This document shows, piece after piece, positions 1 to 12,728 of a DNA stretch of 64,000 bases (positions are counted from its first letter, which is position 1; each line of letters begins with the position of its first letter). Under the pieces are notes generated by a model. It was not told the DNA's origin. It made no database searches and saw nothing but the letters and a program-made list of their open reading frames with translations. The translations under genes were made by a program, and so were the position numbers. The stretch spans positions 9,528-73,527 of the forward strand of contig CANNZV010001636.1 of assembly GCA_947561585.1 (NCBI GenBank), given 5' to 3'. The DNA comes from Caprella mutica (taxonomy: Eukaryota; Arthropoda; Malacostraca; Amphipoda; Caprellidae).

Positions 1-3000
1 TATAACCACTGAAGAGAGTCACTGTGATGATGTACTATCAGAGAAAAGAGTCACTGTGATGATGTATTATCAGAGAAAAATGTCACTGTGATGATGTAAT
101 ATCAGAGAAAAGAGTCACTGTGATGATGTACTATCAGAGGAAAGAGTCACTGTGATGATGTTCTATCAGAAAAAAGAGTCACTGTGATGATGTTCTATAA
201 GAAAAAAGATTTATTGTGATAAAGTACTATCAGAGAAAAGAGTCACTGTGATGATGTACTATCATAGAAAAGAGTCACTGTGATGATGAACTATCATAGA
301 AAAGAGTCATTGTGATGATGTCTTTCAGAGAGAAGAGTCACTGTGGTGATGTACTTTAAGAGAAAAGAGTCACTGTAATGATGTACTATCAGAGAAAAGA
401 GACACTGTGTTGATGTACTATCAGAAAAAAAAGTCTCTGTGATGATGTACTATCAGAGAAAAGAGTCACTGTGATGATGTACTATCAGAGGAAAGAGTCA
501 CTGTATTGATGTAATATCAGAGAAAAGAGTCACTGTGATGATGTACTATCAGAAAAAAGAGTCACTTTGATGATGTACTAACAGAGAAGAGAGTCACTGT
601 GATGATGAACTATCAGAGAAAAGAGTCACTGTGATGATGTACTATCAGAGAAAAGAGTCACTGTGATGATATACTACCAGAGAAAAAAGTCACTGTGATG
701 ATGTACTATCATAGAAAAGAGTCACTGTGATGATGAACTATCTGAGAAAAGAGTCATTGTGATGATGTCTTTCAGAGAGAAGAGTCACTGTGATGATGTA
801 CTATCAGAGAAAAGAGTCACGGTGATGATGTACTATCAGAGGTAAGAGTCACTGTGATGATGTACTATCAGAGAAAAGAGTCACTGTGATGATGAACTAT
901 CATAGAAAAGAGTCATTGTGATGATGTCTTTCTGAGAGAAGAGTCACTGTGGTGATGTACTTTCAGAGAAAAGAGTCACTGTAATGATGTACTATCAGAG
1001 AAAAGAGACACTGTGATGAAGTACTATCAGAAAAAAAAGTCTCTGTGATGATGTACTATCAGAGAAAAGAGCCACTGTGATGATGTACTATCAGAGGAAA
1101 GAGTCACTGTAATGATGTAATATCAGAGAAATGAGTCACTGTGATGATGTACTATCAGAAAAAAGAGTCACTTTGATGATGTACTAACAGAGAAGAGAGT
1201 CACTGTGATGATGAACTATCAGAGAAAAGAGTCACTGTGATGATGTACTATCAGAGAAAAGAGTCACTGTGATGATGTAATATCAGAGAAAAAAGTCACT
1301 GTGATGATGAACTATCAGAGAAAAAAGTCAATATGATGATGTACTATCGGAGAAAAGAGTCACTGTGATGATGTACTATCAGAGAAAAGAGTCACTGTGA
1401 AATTATACTATCAGAGAAAAGAGTCACTGTGATGATGTACTATCAGAGAAAAGAGTCACTGTGATGATGTACTATCAGAGAAAAATGTCACTGTGATGAT
1501 GTACTATCAGAGAAAAGAGTCACTGTGATAATGTACTATCAGAGGAAAGAGTCACTGTGATGATGTTCTATCAGAAAAAAGAGTCACTGTGATGATGTTC
1601 TATAAGAAAAAAGAGTCATTGTGATAATGTACTATCAGAGAAAAGAGTCACTGTGATGATGTACTATCATAGAAAAGAGTCACTGTGATGATGAACTATC
1701 ATAGAAAAGAGTCATTATGATGATGTCTTTCAGAGAGAAGAGTCACTGTGGTGATGTACTTTAAGAGAAAAGAGTCACTGTAATGATGTACTATCAGAGA
1801 AAAAAGACACTGTGATGATGTACTATCAGAAAAATAAGTCTCTGTGATGATGTACTATCAGAGAAAAGAGTCACTGTGATGATGTACTATCAGAGGAAAG
1901 AGTCACTGTAATGATGTAATATCAGAGAAAAGAGTCACTGTGATGATGTACTATCAGAAAAAAGAGTCACTTTGATGATGTACTAACAGAGAAGAGAGTC
2001 ACTATGATGATGAACTATCAGAGAAAAGAGTCACTGTGATGATGTACTATCAGAGAAAAGAGTCACTGTGATGATGTACTATCAGAGAAAAAAGTCACTG
2101 TGATGATGTACTATCAGAGAAAAGAGTCACTGTGATGATGTACTATCAGAGAAAAGAGTCACTGTGAAATCGTACTATCAGAGAAAAGAGTCACTGTGAT
2201 GATGTACTATCAGAGAAAAGAGTCACTGTGATGATGTACTATCAGAGAAAAATGTCACTGTGATGATGTACTATCATAGAAGAGAGTCACTGTGATGATG
2301 TAATATCAGAGAAAAGAGTCACGATGATGATGTACTATCAGTGAAAAGAGTCACTGTGATGATGTACTATCAGAGGAAAGAGTCACTGTGATGATGTACT
2401 ATCAGAGAAAAGAGTCACTGTGATGATGTACTATCAGAGAAAAGAGTCACTGTAATGATGTACTATCAGAGAAAAGAGTCACTGTAATGATGTACTATCA
2501 GAGGAAAGAGTCACTGTGATGATGTATTATCAGAGAAAAAAGTCACTGTGATGATGTATTATCAGAGAAAAGGGTCACAGTGATGATGTACTATCAGAGA
2601 AAAGAGTCACTGAGAAGATGTACTATCAAGAGAAAAGAGTCCCTGTGATGATGTAATATCAGAGGAAAGAGTCACTGTGATGATGTACTATCAGAGAAAA
2701 GAGTCACTGTGATGATGTACTATCAGAGAAAAAAGTCACTGTGAAGATGTACTATCAGAGAAAAGAGTCACTCTGATGATGTACTATCAGAAAAAAGAGT
2801 CACTGTGATGATGTACTTTCAGAGAAAAGAGTCACTGTGATGATGTACTATCAGATGAAAGAGTCACTGTGATGATGTACTATCAGAGAAATAAGTCACT
2901 GTGATGATGTATTATCAGAGAAAAGAGTCACAGTGATGATGTACTATCAGAGAAAAGAGTCACTGTAAAGATGTACTATCAGAGAAAAGAGTCATTGTGA

Positions 3001-5149
3001 TGATGTTCTATCAGAGAAAAGAGTCACTGTGATGATGTACTATCAGAGAAAAGAGTCACTGTGATGATGTACTATCAGAGAAAAAAGACACTGTGATGAT
3101 GTAATATCAGAGAAAAGAATCACTGTAATGATGTACTATCAGAGGAAAGTGTCACTGTGATGATGTACTATCAGAGAAAAGAGTCAGTGTGATGATGTAC
3201 TATCGGAGAAAAGAGTCACTGTAATGATGTCCTATCAGAGAAAAGAGTCACTGTGATGATGTACTATCATAAAAAAGAGTCACTGTGATGATGTACTATC
3301 ATAGAAGAGAGTCACTGTGATGATGTACTATCACAGAAAAGAGTAACTGTAATTATGTACTATCAGAGGAAAGGGTCACTGTGATGATGTACTATCAGAG
3401 AAAAGAGTCACTGTGATGATGTACTATCATAAAAAAGAGTCACTGTGATGATGAACTATCAGAGAAAAGAGTCATTGTGATGATGTCTTTCAGAGAGAAG
3501 ACTCACTGTGGTGATGTACTTTCAGTGAAAACAATCACTGTTATGATGAACTATCAGAGAAAAGAGTCAGTGTGATGTTGTAATATCAGAGAAAAAAGTC
3601 ACTGTGATGATTTACTATCAGAGAAAAGAGTCACGGTGATGATATACTATCAGAGGAAAGAGTCACTGTGATGATGTTCTATCAGAAAAAAGAGTCACTG
3701 TGATAATGTACTATCATAGAAAAGAGTCTCTGTGATGATGTACTATCAGAGAAAAGAGTCACTGTAATGATGTACTATCAGAGAAAGAGTCACTGTGATG
3801 ATGTACTATCAGAGGAAAGGGTCACTGTGATGATGTACAATCAGAGGAAAGAGTCACTGTGATGATTTACTATCAGAGGAATGAGTCACTCTGATGATGT
3901 ACTCTCAGAGAAAAAAGTCACTGTGATGATGTATTATCAGAGGAAAGAGTCACAGTGATGATGTACTATCAGAGGATAGAGTCACTGTGATGATGTTCTA
4001 TCAGAAAAAAGAGTCACTGTGATAATGTACAATCAGAGAAAAGAGTCACTGTGATGATGTACTATCAGAGAAAAGAGTCACTGTAATGATGAACTATCAG
4101 AGAAAAGAGTCACTGTGATGATGTCTTTCAGAGAGAAGAGTCACTGTGGTGATGTACTTTCAGAGAAAAGAGTCACTGTAATGATGTACTATCAGAAAGA
4201 AAGTCTCTGTGATGATGTACTATCAGAGAAAAGAGTCACTGTGATGATGTACTATCAGAGAAAAGAGTCACTGTAATGATGAACTATCAGAGAAAAGAGT
4301 CACTGTAATGATGTCTTTCAGAGAGAAGAGTCACTGTGGTGATGTACTTTCAGAGAAAAGAGTCACTGTAATGATGTACTATCAGAAAGAAAGTCTCTGT
4401 GATGATGTACTATCAGAGAAAAGAGTCACTGTGATGATGTACTATCAGAGGAAAGAGTCACTGTGATGATTTACTATCAGAGGAAAGATTCACTGTGATG
4501 ATTTACTATCAGAGGAAAGAGACACTGTGATGATGTACTATCAGAAAAAAAAGTCTCTGTGATGATGTAATATCAGAGAAAAGAGTCACTGTGATGATGT
4601 ACTATCAGAGGAAAGGGTCACTGTGATGATGTACTATCAGAGGAAAGAGTCACTGTGATGATGTACTCTCAGAGGAAAGAGTCACTTTGATGATGTACTA
4701 ACAGAGAAGAGAGTCACTGTGATGATGAACTATCAGAGAAAAGAGTCACTGTGATGATGTACTATCAGAGAAAAGAGTCACTGTGATGATGTAATATCAG
4801 AGAAAAAAGTCACTGTGATGATGTACTATCAGAGAAAAAAGTCACTGTGATGATGTACTATCAGTGAAAAGAGTCACTGTGATGATGTACTATCAGAGGA
4901 AAGAGTCACTGTGATGATGTACTATCAGAGAAAAGAGTCACTGTGATGATGTACTATCAGAGAAAAGAGTCACTGTGATGATGTACAATCAGAGAAAAGA
5001 GTCACTGTGATGATGTACTATCAGAGAAAAGAGTCACTGTAATGATGTACTATCAGAGAAAAGAGTCACTGTGATGATGTACTATCAGAGAAAAGAGTCA
5101 TTGTGAAGATGTACTATCAGAGAAAAGAGTTACTGTGACGATGTACTAT
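1..5149. repeat. 32-bp minisatellite array, about 160 units, open at the left edge
   Basis: The unit is about 32 bp and contains GAGTCACTGTGATGATG followed by TACTATCAGAGAAAA. Starts of successive units at 15 and 47 give the period. Variant units (TCTTTCAGAGAG, AAGTCTCTGTG, TACTAACAGAGAAG) recur as blocks, showing higher-order structure: the AAGTCTCTG variant is at 431, 1037 and 1836, and the TCTTTC variant at 321, 927 and 1727, so one block recurs at offsets of about 606 and 1405. There are no long ORFs and no unique spacers. The array ends abruptly at an ATT-rich tract at 5150. Confidence 0.97.
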
Positions 5150-7353
5150 TATTATTGTTATTAAAATATTATTATTATTCATTATTTTTATTATTTTTTA
5201 TTTTCGTCTTTTAATTTCAATTTATAATATTTAATGCTTATTGTCTTATATTGTTTCAATTCATTCGAAGAAATAAAATTAGAAATCATTAGGACTATTT
5301 TAAGTTATATTCATAAGTTTAGTAGGATGTAGATCATATAAGGATATCTTTTTTCATATGGAATTAAATTTATTTTATTTTGTATCTTGTATACTTTTAT
5401 CCTTTTAATTTGGTTATCAATTCTATCCAGATCGCATACTGAACTAGAAAATGACGGCCTGATCGTATACAAAACTAGCATCCGTTTTTTTATATACCAT
5501 AATGAATACAATAGTGAATACGAATTTTTCACAACAGCCGGAAAATTATTTTGTCTATCCTTCAATTTTATTGAATAATAATAACTAATAATAACTGGTT
5601 ATCTAGAAATAGTTTTTAATCTGCGGTTTCAATGTAACAAAATGATACGTTCTATGGCCATGGAATCCATTGATGTATCTATCTATTTTATTATTGTAGA
5701 ATTGGAAATTGATCGATATCTCTTATATTGAAGAGAACTATATTCTAAAGCTTATTTTCAACTTGTTCTTAAACAATATCAGAGAATAACATCGATGAAA
5801 TTCTTTGATGTTCTATTAGAGCAAATCTATCATTGAAATCTTATAAAATTGACATGCAGTCCCAATATCATATTCCACACTATTTCTGAATTAAATTGAC
5901 GACAAGGAAAATAAGAAATTCATCAAATTATCTTCAGAAATATAATGTGTTATTCATATAAGTTACTTTATTGCATCTATATGTTTTTGTACATAAAACA
6001 TAAACATTATCAATATTTCAGTATCTTATTAAATGTTTCATCTGCCCACAACTGTAAACACTTCTTATATAACTTACTTTTCATTGAAAAGCTATATTAT
6101 GCGCCCTAACTGAATTATGAAGTGTTTTACACAATTTTTCCATACAAAAGTCCATAGTTTAGTAGAATCAATCTTTGCATTTGATGAATTCCTGATAGGT
6201 AAAAAGATTCTATATTTGCCTAGTTGAATTGTTTGTCAAGTCAATATAATGAGGAGTTAATTAATCAGTACATGATCTTTACGGTAATTAAAAAGTAGGG
6301 TTTTTAATGTTGGCACGGAGGCCTTTGATTCAGAAATAAGAGAATGTCCTATTTTGTCCCGAATGCAACATTATTGAAGAGAATCATTGCGAAGTAATGC
6401 AACACCAAACCAGTTACTGTCTTGCAACAAATACCAATCGAGTGAAGAAAACAATTTTGTAAGTCAATTTAAAAACAATATGTAAATTGTTAGAATAAAG
6501 AGGAATAAAGTTTGAGTGCAAAATTGACCTGTTAAAGATTTGTAAATAAACTGCACAGAAAATAGTATTAATTATCGAATAACAAATTATTTTTTTATTC
6601 ATGATAATTAATATTAACTGATTATATTTTGTGTACATATGATGATGATGAAAATGATAAATTTATTGAGATCTAAAAATATACAGATTCATCATGTTTA
6701 CAAAAGAAAATTCGAATAATTGAATAATGCATGAGAAAATAGATGTCTATAGGCAGTGTAAGTGCTTTTATTGGTGTTAAAACTGAACTAAACAAATCTT
6801 TACTAAACATTTCATATTTAATATTGAATTAATTTTTAAATCATCCCTTCATTTTTATATTATGGAACAATATGGAACACAGCTGCAATATTTGTGAAGA
6901 TAACATTTTTTATAAGGAGATTGAATTTGTAGAACATGTTTTTATTCATTCTTTGGAAATTCCTTATTATTGATATCATCTAACAAAATGTAATTGAATA
7001 TATAGTGTAAGTTCTGAGTTATTGTATGGTTACACATTATCGATCATCAACAATGAAATGCATAATCTTACATTTTTTCATGGTTATTATAAGTTTTATC
7101 ATTGAAACAAATTAAAATGGTTCTAGGTACTTTCCACCCCAGTGAACAATTATAAATCTAGGAGTGGGGTTAAAAGTCTACTTCGGAGCCAAAGGCCATA
7201 TCGCTGACGGTTAAAAGGAAATTTAATACAAGCGACTGAATTGGTTTCACGATCAGAATCAACTAACATCTGTCGTTGACAAAGCTCATGTATGCAGAAT
7301 AGCTACTCAGTAAATGCAGTCACTTACCAAGAAAATTGACTACTAAAAAAAAC
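5150..7353. other. AT-rich intergenic DNA, no gene seen
   Basis: After the satellite comes an ATT/TTA-rich tract (5150-5210), then low-complexity AT-rich sequence. The open frames here (for example 5387-5578 and 6414-6638) are short, rich in I, L, Y and N as expected from AT-rich DNA, and show no recognisable domain. I see no RNA gene or transposon end. Confidence 0.6.
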
Positions 7354-7499
7354 ACTACACTGAAAAAAATTGCGAGTCAACCTGACTCATCGTTTGAGTC
7401 AAGGCACGCAAAACTCCAATATTGGAACATTATTTCTTGATCGACTCTACCTGACTCTACACAGAGAAAAAAGTTTACTCATATTTAATGGGTCAACAA

Positions 7500-8045
7500 T
7501 TTATGCTTTGAATCAATTTAATACGTGAGTTGGTTTGACTATATTCATGTTTTCACGTGTGTCAAAACAACTATGACGTGTGTGTCACCAAACATAGTTA
7601 ATTCAAATCATTTTATGGATTGAATCAACTTACTATGAGAGTTGGAGTTACATTTTGGGAGTTTGAACATATGTTAAAACAACTAGGACATAGTGTGTTG
7701 AAGTAACTCACAAAGATTGTCAATTCAATGTATCTGGTGTATTAATTAACTTACTATGAGAGTTGGCGCTACTTTTTTGAGTTTAGGTGCGAGTTAAATC
7801 AACTATGACATAGTGTGTTATAGTAACCCACAAATACTGTTAATCCAATGTATTCTGCAGTGTATGAATTAACTTACTATGAGAGTTGGCGCTACTTTTT
7901 TGTAAGTTTGAGTTTGAGTTGAAACAACTATGACATAGTGTGATAATGTAACCCACAAAGACTGTTAATCTTATTTATCTGGTGTATAAATTAACTTACT
8001 ATGAGAGTTAGTGCTCCTTTTTTTTTAAGTTTATGTGTGAGTTCA
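7500..8045. repeat. About 122-bp tandem repeat, 4-4.5 copies
   Basis: The landmark CTTACTATGAGAGTT occurs at 7629, 7750, 7873 and 7995 (spacing 121-123 bp). Each unit also carries CAACTATGACATAGTGTG, with a diverged version already visible at about 7566. It lies just inside the left end of the 7458-11401 element. Confidence 0.85.
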
Positions 8046-8493
8046 ATCAAATGAGTAAGTGGCAACTTATGCTTTCCTCAAAGCTAATTTATTCGCATAA
8101 CACTTTTCAGTTCAAATCTTGTTTCAAGTGTGTTACGTGTTGAATGTGAACGCTCCTCAATACCATTTTAGTTTAAGTGCAAACAATAGCGTTATATGCA
8201 TTGAATAGTATTATCGCTGCCGATCGATTATTAATTAATTCCATTAATAAATTGATAAATGTCAGCCTAAATATTCTAAAATATTGGTGATTGATAGTTT
8301 GGTGGCTTTATATAGGTAGTTATTTGAAGAGCTGATTATCAGTATATAACTTTTATAATAATAAATTTTGATTACTGCCTTCCAGTTTGTAAACTGATAT
8401 CCAAACTAATTTTCCTAAATTATTATATGTTAACTTATTTAAGCATCATACCTACCTAGCTGTTTTTTTTTTCAGTGTCAATACCTTCTACAT

Positions 8494-8926
8494 GGGGTAC
8501 GGTCAAGAGCCCCCCCGGTCAAGAGCCCTCCCGGTCATGAGCCCCCCCGGTCACGAGCCCCCCCTCCCTGTTTTTTTAATCCTTATTTACCTAGTTAAAC
8601 AAATGAAGAATTACTTAGATAGAAATAACTGAGAGTTACTAATGTAGTTTGTTGTATCCGCTAGTTTGTTGTACTGCATACTTCATGATTGCTTAATGAT
8701 CTGGCAGGGGGGTTCGGGGGCGGGACGCCCCCCGATATACATGTATTTTATGTCTATTCAGTAATGAACTACAAAAGTGTCAATAAAGATTAAATAGTAT
8801 AGGTAAATAAGGATTTAAAAACAGGGGGGCTCATGACCGGGAGGGCTCGTGACCGGGGGGGCTTTTGACCGGGGGGCTTATGACCTAGGGGGGCTCATGA
8901 CCGGGGAGGCTCATGACCTACACCCC
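8494..8926. mobile_element. 433-bp GC-rich inverted-repeat element with perfect 8-bp target duplication
   Basis: TTCTACAT is present directly before (8486-8493) and after (8927-8934) the element. It begins GGGGTACGGTC and ends GACCTACACCCC. The roughly 105-bp arms are inverted copies of one another and are themselves built of direct repeats of GGTCATGAGCCCCCCC-like units. Both arms end in the same ATCCTTATTTACCT-type sequence. The GC-rich arms contrast sharply with the AT-rich surroundings. There is no transposase, so this is a MITE-like element of an 8-bp-duplication superfamily such as hAT. Confidence 0.75.
8640..8740. repeat. Fragment related to the foldback element at 12729-13132
   Basis: TTGTATCCGCTAGTTTGTTG with its flanks at 8640-8707 matches the inverted right arm of the 12729-13132 element at roughly 90% over 68 bp by eye. 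The next 30 bases (a GGGGCG-rich core, then ATATACATGT) also resemble that element's centre. It sits in the middle of the 8494-8926 element, either as a nested insertion or as shared ancestry. Confidence 0.6.
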
Positions 8927-8967
8927 TTCTACATAGGCTAGGCAGTTACTGCGCTGTCCTCAGAATA

Positions 8968-9124
8968 GGGTAAGTTCCAAATTATCAGGCGATTTCAAAT
9001 TTTCGGTCACGTATGAAATATAGTATATAGCTACCTAATAGCTAATTAAAATAAAAGTTAATTTAATATAGTTTTTCTTACGCGACCGAAAATGTGGAGC
9101 CGTCCGATATTTCGGAACTTATCC
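8968..9124. mobile_element. TA-flanked MITE, family with GGGTAAGTTCC ends (copy 1)
   Basis: The left end GGGTAAGTTCCAAATTAT and right end GGAACTTATCC are inverted copies. The terminal repeats extend about 50 bp with mismatches. TA lies on both sides (8966-8967 and 9125-9126). TA duplication and AT-rich interior fit a Tc1/mariner-type MITE. A second member is at 38326-38541. Confidence 0.75.
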
Positions 9125-9441
9125 TAGTATCTTGAGTAAAGTGGTCTGATAATCTATATATTTTAGAACTAGTTGGTGTACCTATAGGTAGGGTTACACA
9201 GCCAAATTAGGTTCTTTAATTTCTAATTGTGACCCTATTAAGAGAGTCTCAAAATAATTCTGAAATTAGTTTAGCTATATACTGAATTGTTGAACATCAT
9301 AATTTAAGCTCAATTTATGATAGGTTCTATTCATTTCACGAGTGCCTTGAAGTCATGATGGTTATTAATGTTTCTGAGATAAGAGACCGCAGTTAGTTAA
9401 AGTGCTGCAATTTACCTACTTGACCCTAGTTTTCTATGACT

Positions 9442-9520
9442 GGGAGAACCCCATCCAGGGAGGTAGTCGGAAGAGAACACCGTCCAGGGATTTAGCCGGG
9501 AGAACTCCAGCCAGAGGTGA
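9442..9520. repeat. 29-bp imperfect tandem repeat, about 2.7 copies
   Basis: Units start at 9442, 9471 and 9500 and share GAGAAC, CCAGGG and AGCCGG. The last unit runs into CCAGAG followed by GTGAGC, which looks like a splice donor. No reading frame of note. Confidence 0.6.
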
Positions 9521-10761
9521 GCCTTTTGATATATTATACTTTCTTGGTATTTAATTAAAGTCTACATTATGAGTGTATAATGAACAAAATTATGAGGATT
9601 AGCTAGAAAAATCCATTGCATTTATTAGAGCTAAATTTATACTGCATCTGAAGATTTATAATTAGTTTAATATTTTATATAAATAATTTATCTATATGAA
9701 AGAATTCTCAGTTAATAATTCTTTTCATTTCTTTATTAATATATGGTTTTCTATATTTTCTGAATCTACTTTCAGATCTTGATGAAGAATTGATGAAGTA
9801 GATCAACGTCATCAACTATCGGAGTCCTCTTCAATTCCTTTGAATGGTTCAGGAACAATTATGCTAGGTCAAAGTAAGTATTTGAAAATATTAGATGATT
9901 TCTAAATTTGTATTTGCAATATGATTAGCTCTTACTTTTTCATATGCTTTTAGGGATTCCAGACATGAAATGAATATCGAAGCTGTCGCTATCTCATCAC
10001 AAAAGGAAAAAGAGTAGGTGATGTTATTGATAATGTATATGAACGATACTGTGAATTTCTATTCAATATATATTAATATACGAATCTCTTATTTCATGAA
10101 TTGGCAACCTACAGTCGTGAAAGAAAGTGACGAGAATTCAAATTAAACTTTTAAATAATAAATCTAAAACTTAAATGTTTATATTTCGTTTTTAATTTGA
10201 CCTTGGTAATTCTATTATCATATTTCAATATCAGTGCCTATGAGTAAGATGAATTGCACTAAAATATGGTTCAGAAGATAAAGGCTTTATCATTAATTTA
10301 TTATTCATTAAGTTATAGTACAATTGCAGCATATCAAAGATTTATCAACTTTTGTATTCTAGCCTGGTTAATTAATTCATCTAGCCTACCTATTTATCAC
10401 TACGTAAAGTTATTTATGTCATCTAACTACTTATTTATAAGCTGACCTGATGAGATTACTTATTCAATCTAATCTATTAATTTACAACTGATAACCATAT
10501 ATCAATTCATAGGATCGAAAACATTTCAAAAAGCAAGGATAGGTCTAGGTGATCAATTATTTTTTAAAATTAAAATAGTATGCATATCACAGAAGAAAAA
10601 GTAGAAAATAAATGTGAACATGTTAGATTTGGTCCTAGAAAATAAATAGTCTAATCTAATTGATACCGGGACCTAACTCGAGATTATAATTTAATAGAGT
10701 AAATATAGTGACTGAAAAAGTCTTGTAAAAAGTCTGGCTACTGCTAACTAGTCTGATATTT
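9521..10761. other. AT-rich DNA with exon-like splice motifs, no coding frame
   Basis: Strong splice consensus flanks a 98-nt block: acceptor TTTCAG at 9771-9775, donor AAAGTAAGTA at 9871, next acceptor CTTTTAG at 9947-9953. Splicing these would close the only open frame within a few codons, so any transcript here would be non-coding or decayed. The rest is featureless AT-rich sequence. Confidence 0.3.
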
Positions 10762-11235
10762 CAACCTACACTATAATAGTTAATGTAACCTACACGAGTA
10801 GTTGGTATAACCTACACGAGTAGTTGGTATAACCTACACGAGTAGTTGGTATAACCTAAACAAGCAGTGGGTATAACCTACACGAGTAGTTGATATAACC
10901 AACACGAGTAGTTGATATAACTTACATGAGTAGTTGATATAACCTACATGAGTAGTTGATATAACCTACATGAGTAGTTGATATCACCTATACGAGTAGT
11001 TAATGTAACCTACACGAGTAGTTGGTATAACTTACACGAGTAGTTGGTATAACTTACACGAGTAGTTGGTATAACCTACACGAGTAGTTGGTATAACACA
11101 TAGGAGTGATTGGAGAAGCATACACAAATAGTTGATGTAACCTTGTTCTGTAGTTGTTTTAACCATTACATATAATTGGTTCAACCATCACGAGCAGTTT
11201 TGACTATCACAGGTAGTTGTTGTGACCATCAGGAA
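10762..11235. repeat. 22-bp minisatellite, about 15 copies plus decayed copies
   Basis: The unit contains CCTACACGAGTAGTTGGTAT and repeats every 22 bp from about 10762 to 11100. From 11100 to 11235 the pattern continues in decayed form (TAGTTGTTTTAACCATTA, AACCATCACGAGCAG). It lies just inside the right end of the 7458-11401 element, mirroring the 122-bp array at the left end. Confidence 0.9.
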
Positions 11236-11752
11236 TTAAAAATAATCAACTCACATATGTGTTGTTTTAACCAACGTCAATTTAACTCATATTAAATAGT
11301 ACCTGCAACTCACCACGTAGGTAGGCGCACAGATAAACCATAAAATTTAGTCAAAACAAATCAAATATGATTTGATTTAACTAATCCTTTCTCTGTGTGT
11401 ACCTGAGTCAATCTGACTATGAATTAGGAGTCAATATGACTCTTGTTTTTTAGTTTAATATTAGGACGTGTCAAAATGACTCAAATATTTGATCGGTTTT
11501 GGGATAATTTGAAAAATCAAATTTCGAGTCAATTTGACTCGTATTTTTCTCTGTGTGGTTGCTGGACTCACGGATGGAAGAGTAAAAAGAAAATGTGATA
11601 GTACTGAAGTCAACGAGTCTAAGCAAAACGAGAATCTAAGGAGATTAAATTCGATGTAAATATAATGGAAGTTACTTAGGTAGTATAATTCAAAATATTA
11701 ATAAATGATTAGTATTAATGACTAACCAAACCTAACCCGTAAAGAGGGCTGG

Positions 11753-11882
11753 AATATACTGCGGTGTAATTCACCGGGGTGAAATATACCGGGGTGGAAT
11801 TTAGCTGGGTGGAATTTTGCTGGGTGGAATTTACCAGGGTGGAGTTTAGCTGGGTGAAATTTACCGGGGTGGAATTTACCGG
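11753..11882. repeat. 15-bp minisatellite, about 8.7 copies
   Basis: The unit is AATTTACCGGGGTGG with variants AATTTAGCTGGGTGG and AATATACCGGGGTGG. The period is an even 15 bp throughout. Confidence 0.9.
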
Positions 11883-12728
11883 TCACTATTAAAATAATTA
11901 GATAGAATGTTATATTCTATATTTTGATATTATAATAAAATTACCCCAGTCCTAGTTAAGTGCAACGCTGTACCTAATTATTTTAAGATTATATTTTGCA
12001 TAATAATTAAAAAGTCAAAGTATGATTTGTAGTAAAATATAAGTACTTCATTATTCTGTAAATTTACTTATATTTATTTTGTACTTCAGTTTCCGTAGCA
12101 AATATTTGAAATTTTCTAGTAATAAATCAAAGAAAACTAAAAATAATTCAAGCAGAGACTGCATCAATTTATTAATATTTTTCCCACGTAAATCGAAATG
12201 ATTATAAATATTAGTTTATTTTTTTTATTGATGAACAGAATATTTTGTTTCAAATAGATTAAAGGCTTGTAATTTACTCAATAGTATTCACTTGTTATAG
12301 TTGTTATGGCATGATTTGTTTTCCTTCATTAACAAGCAATAAAAATATTTTGAATTTATTAGATTATTTAAAAAAATCCTATTAGTGTTATAGCTTACTA
12401 AGAACTTTACACTTTTAATATAAATAATGAAGAAATAATTATTAATAATGTATTTATCAATATTGAAATACTCAATTTATTTTGTATCAAATATATGAAT
12501 AGAAATATGTATTTCCATTATTTGATAAGAATTGGTATTTATTATTATATATATATTATTTAAAAGAATGTCCGCACAATATTTGAGATCTTTCCCATTT
12601 GACGACCCCAATTAATTTAATTTTTTTTATATGTATTTATGTCAATTGAATCCGAAAATCCTAACCGTTTACTGTAGAATCTAATACTTTTTGAGATATG
12701 AGGGTTTGAAGTTATTTATTCCCTATGT
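11883..12728. other. AT-rich DNA, nothing recognised
   Basis: About 840 bp of AT-rich sequence without an open frame of note, tandem repeat or inverted repeat. It runs directly into the foldback element. Confidence 0.5.

Larger units (their letters stand above)
7458..11401. mobile_element. 3.94-kb inner inverted-repeat element with probable 8-bp target duplication
   Basis: It starts TACACAGAGAAAA and ends TTTCTCTGTGTGTA, a short terminal inverted repeat of the same style as the outer element. Immediately outside are CCTGACTC (7450-7457) and CCTGAGTC (11402-11409), a 7/8 match consistent with an 8-bp target duplication as made by hAT-type elements (inference). The interior carries a 122-bp tandem repeat near the left end and a 22-bp tandem repeat near the right end, plus nested MITEs. 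No transposase was recognised, so it would be non-autonomous. Confidence 0.45.
7354..11557. mobile_element. Outer inverted-repeat element (split by a nested insertion)
   Basis: The left end (7354-7390, containing CGAGTCAACCTGACTC) is an imperfect inverted repeat of the right end (11523-11557, containing CGAGTCAATTTGACTCG and TTTTTCTCTGTGTGG), about 80% over roughly 35 bp by eye. If the inner element at 7458-11401 is removed, the remainder is a MITE-sized unit of about 260 bp. I could not find a clear target duplication for the outer element. Confidence 0.35.

Noticed and set aside
1..5149. CRISPR-like array
   Set aside because: Units abut directly without unique spacers, units vary, and the context is eukaryotic.
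5311..6638. Short frames at 5311-5565, 5387-5578 and 6414-6638
   Set aside because: They are short and low in complexity, overlap on opposite strands, and lack any recognisable motif.
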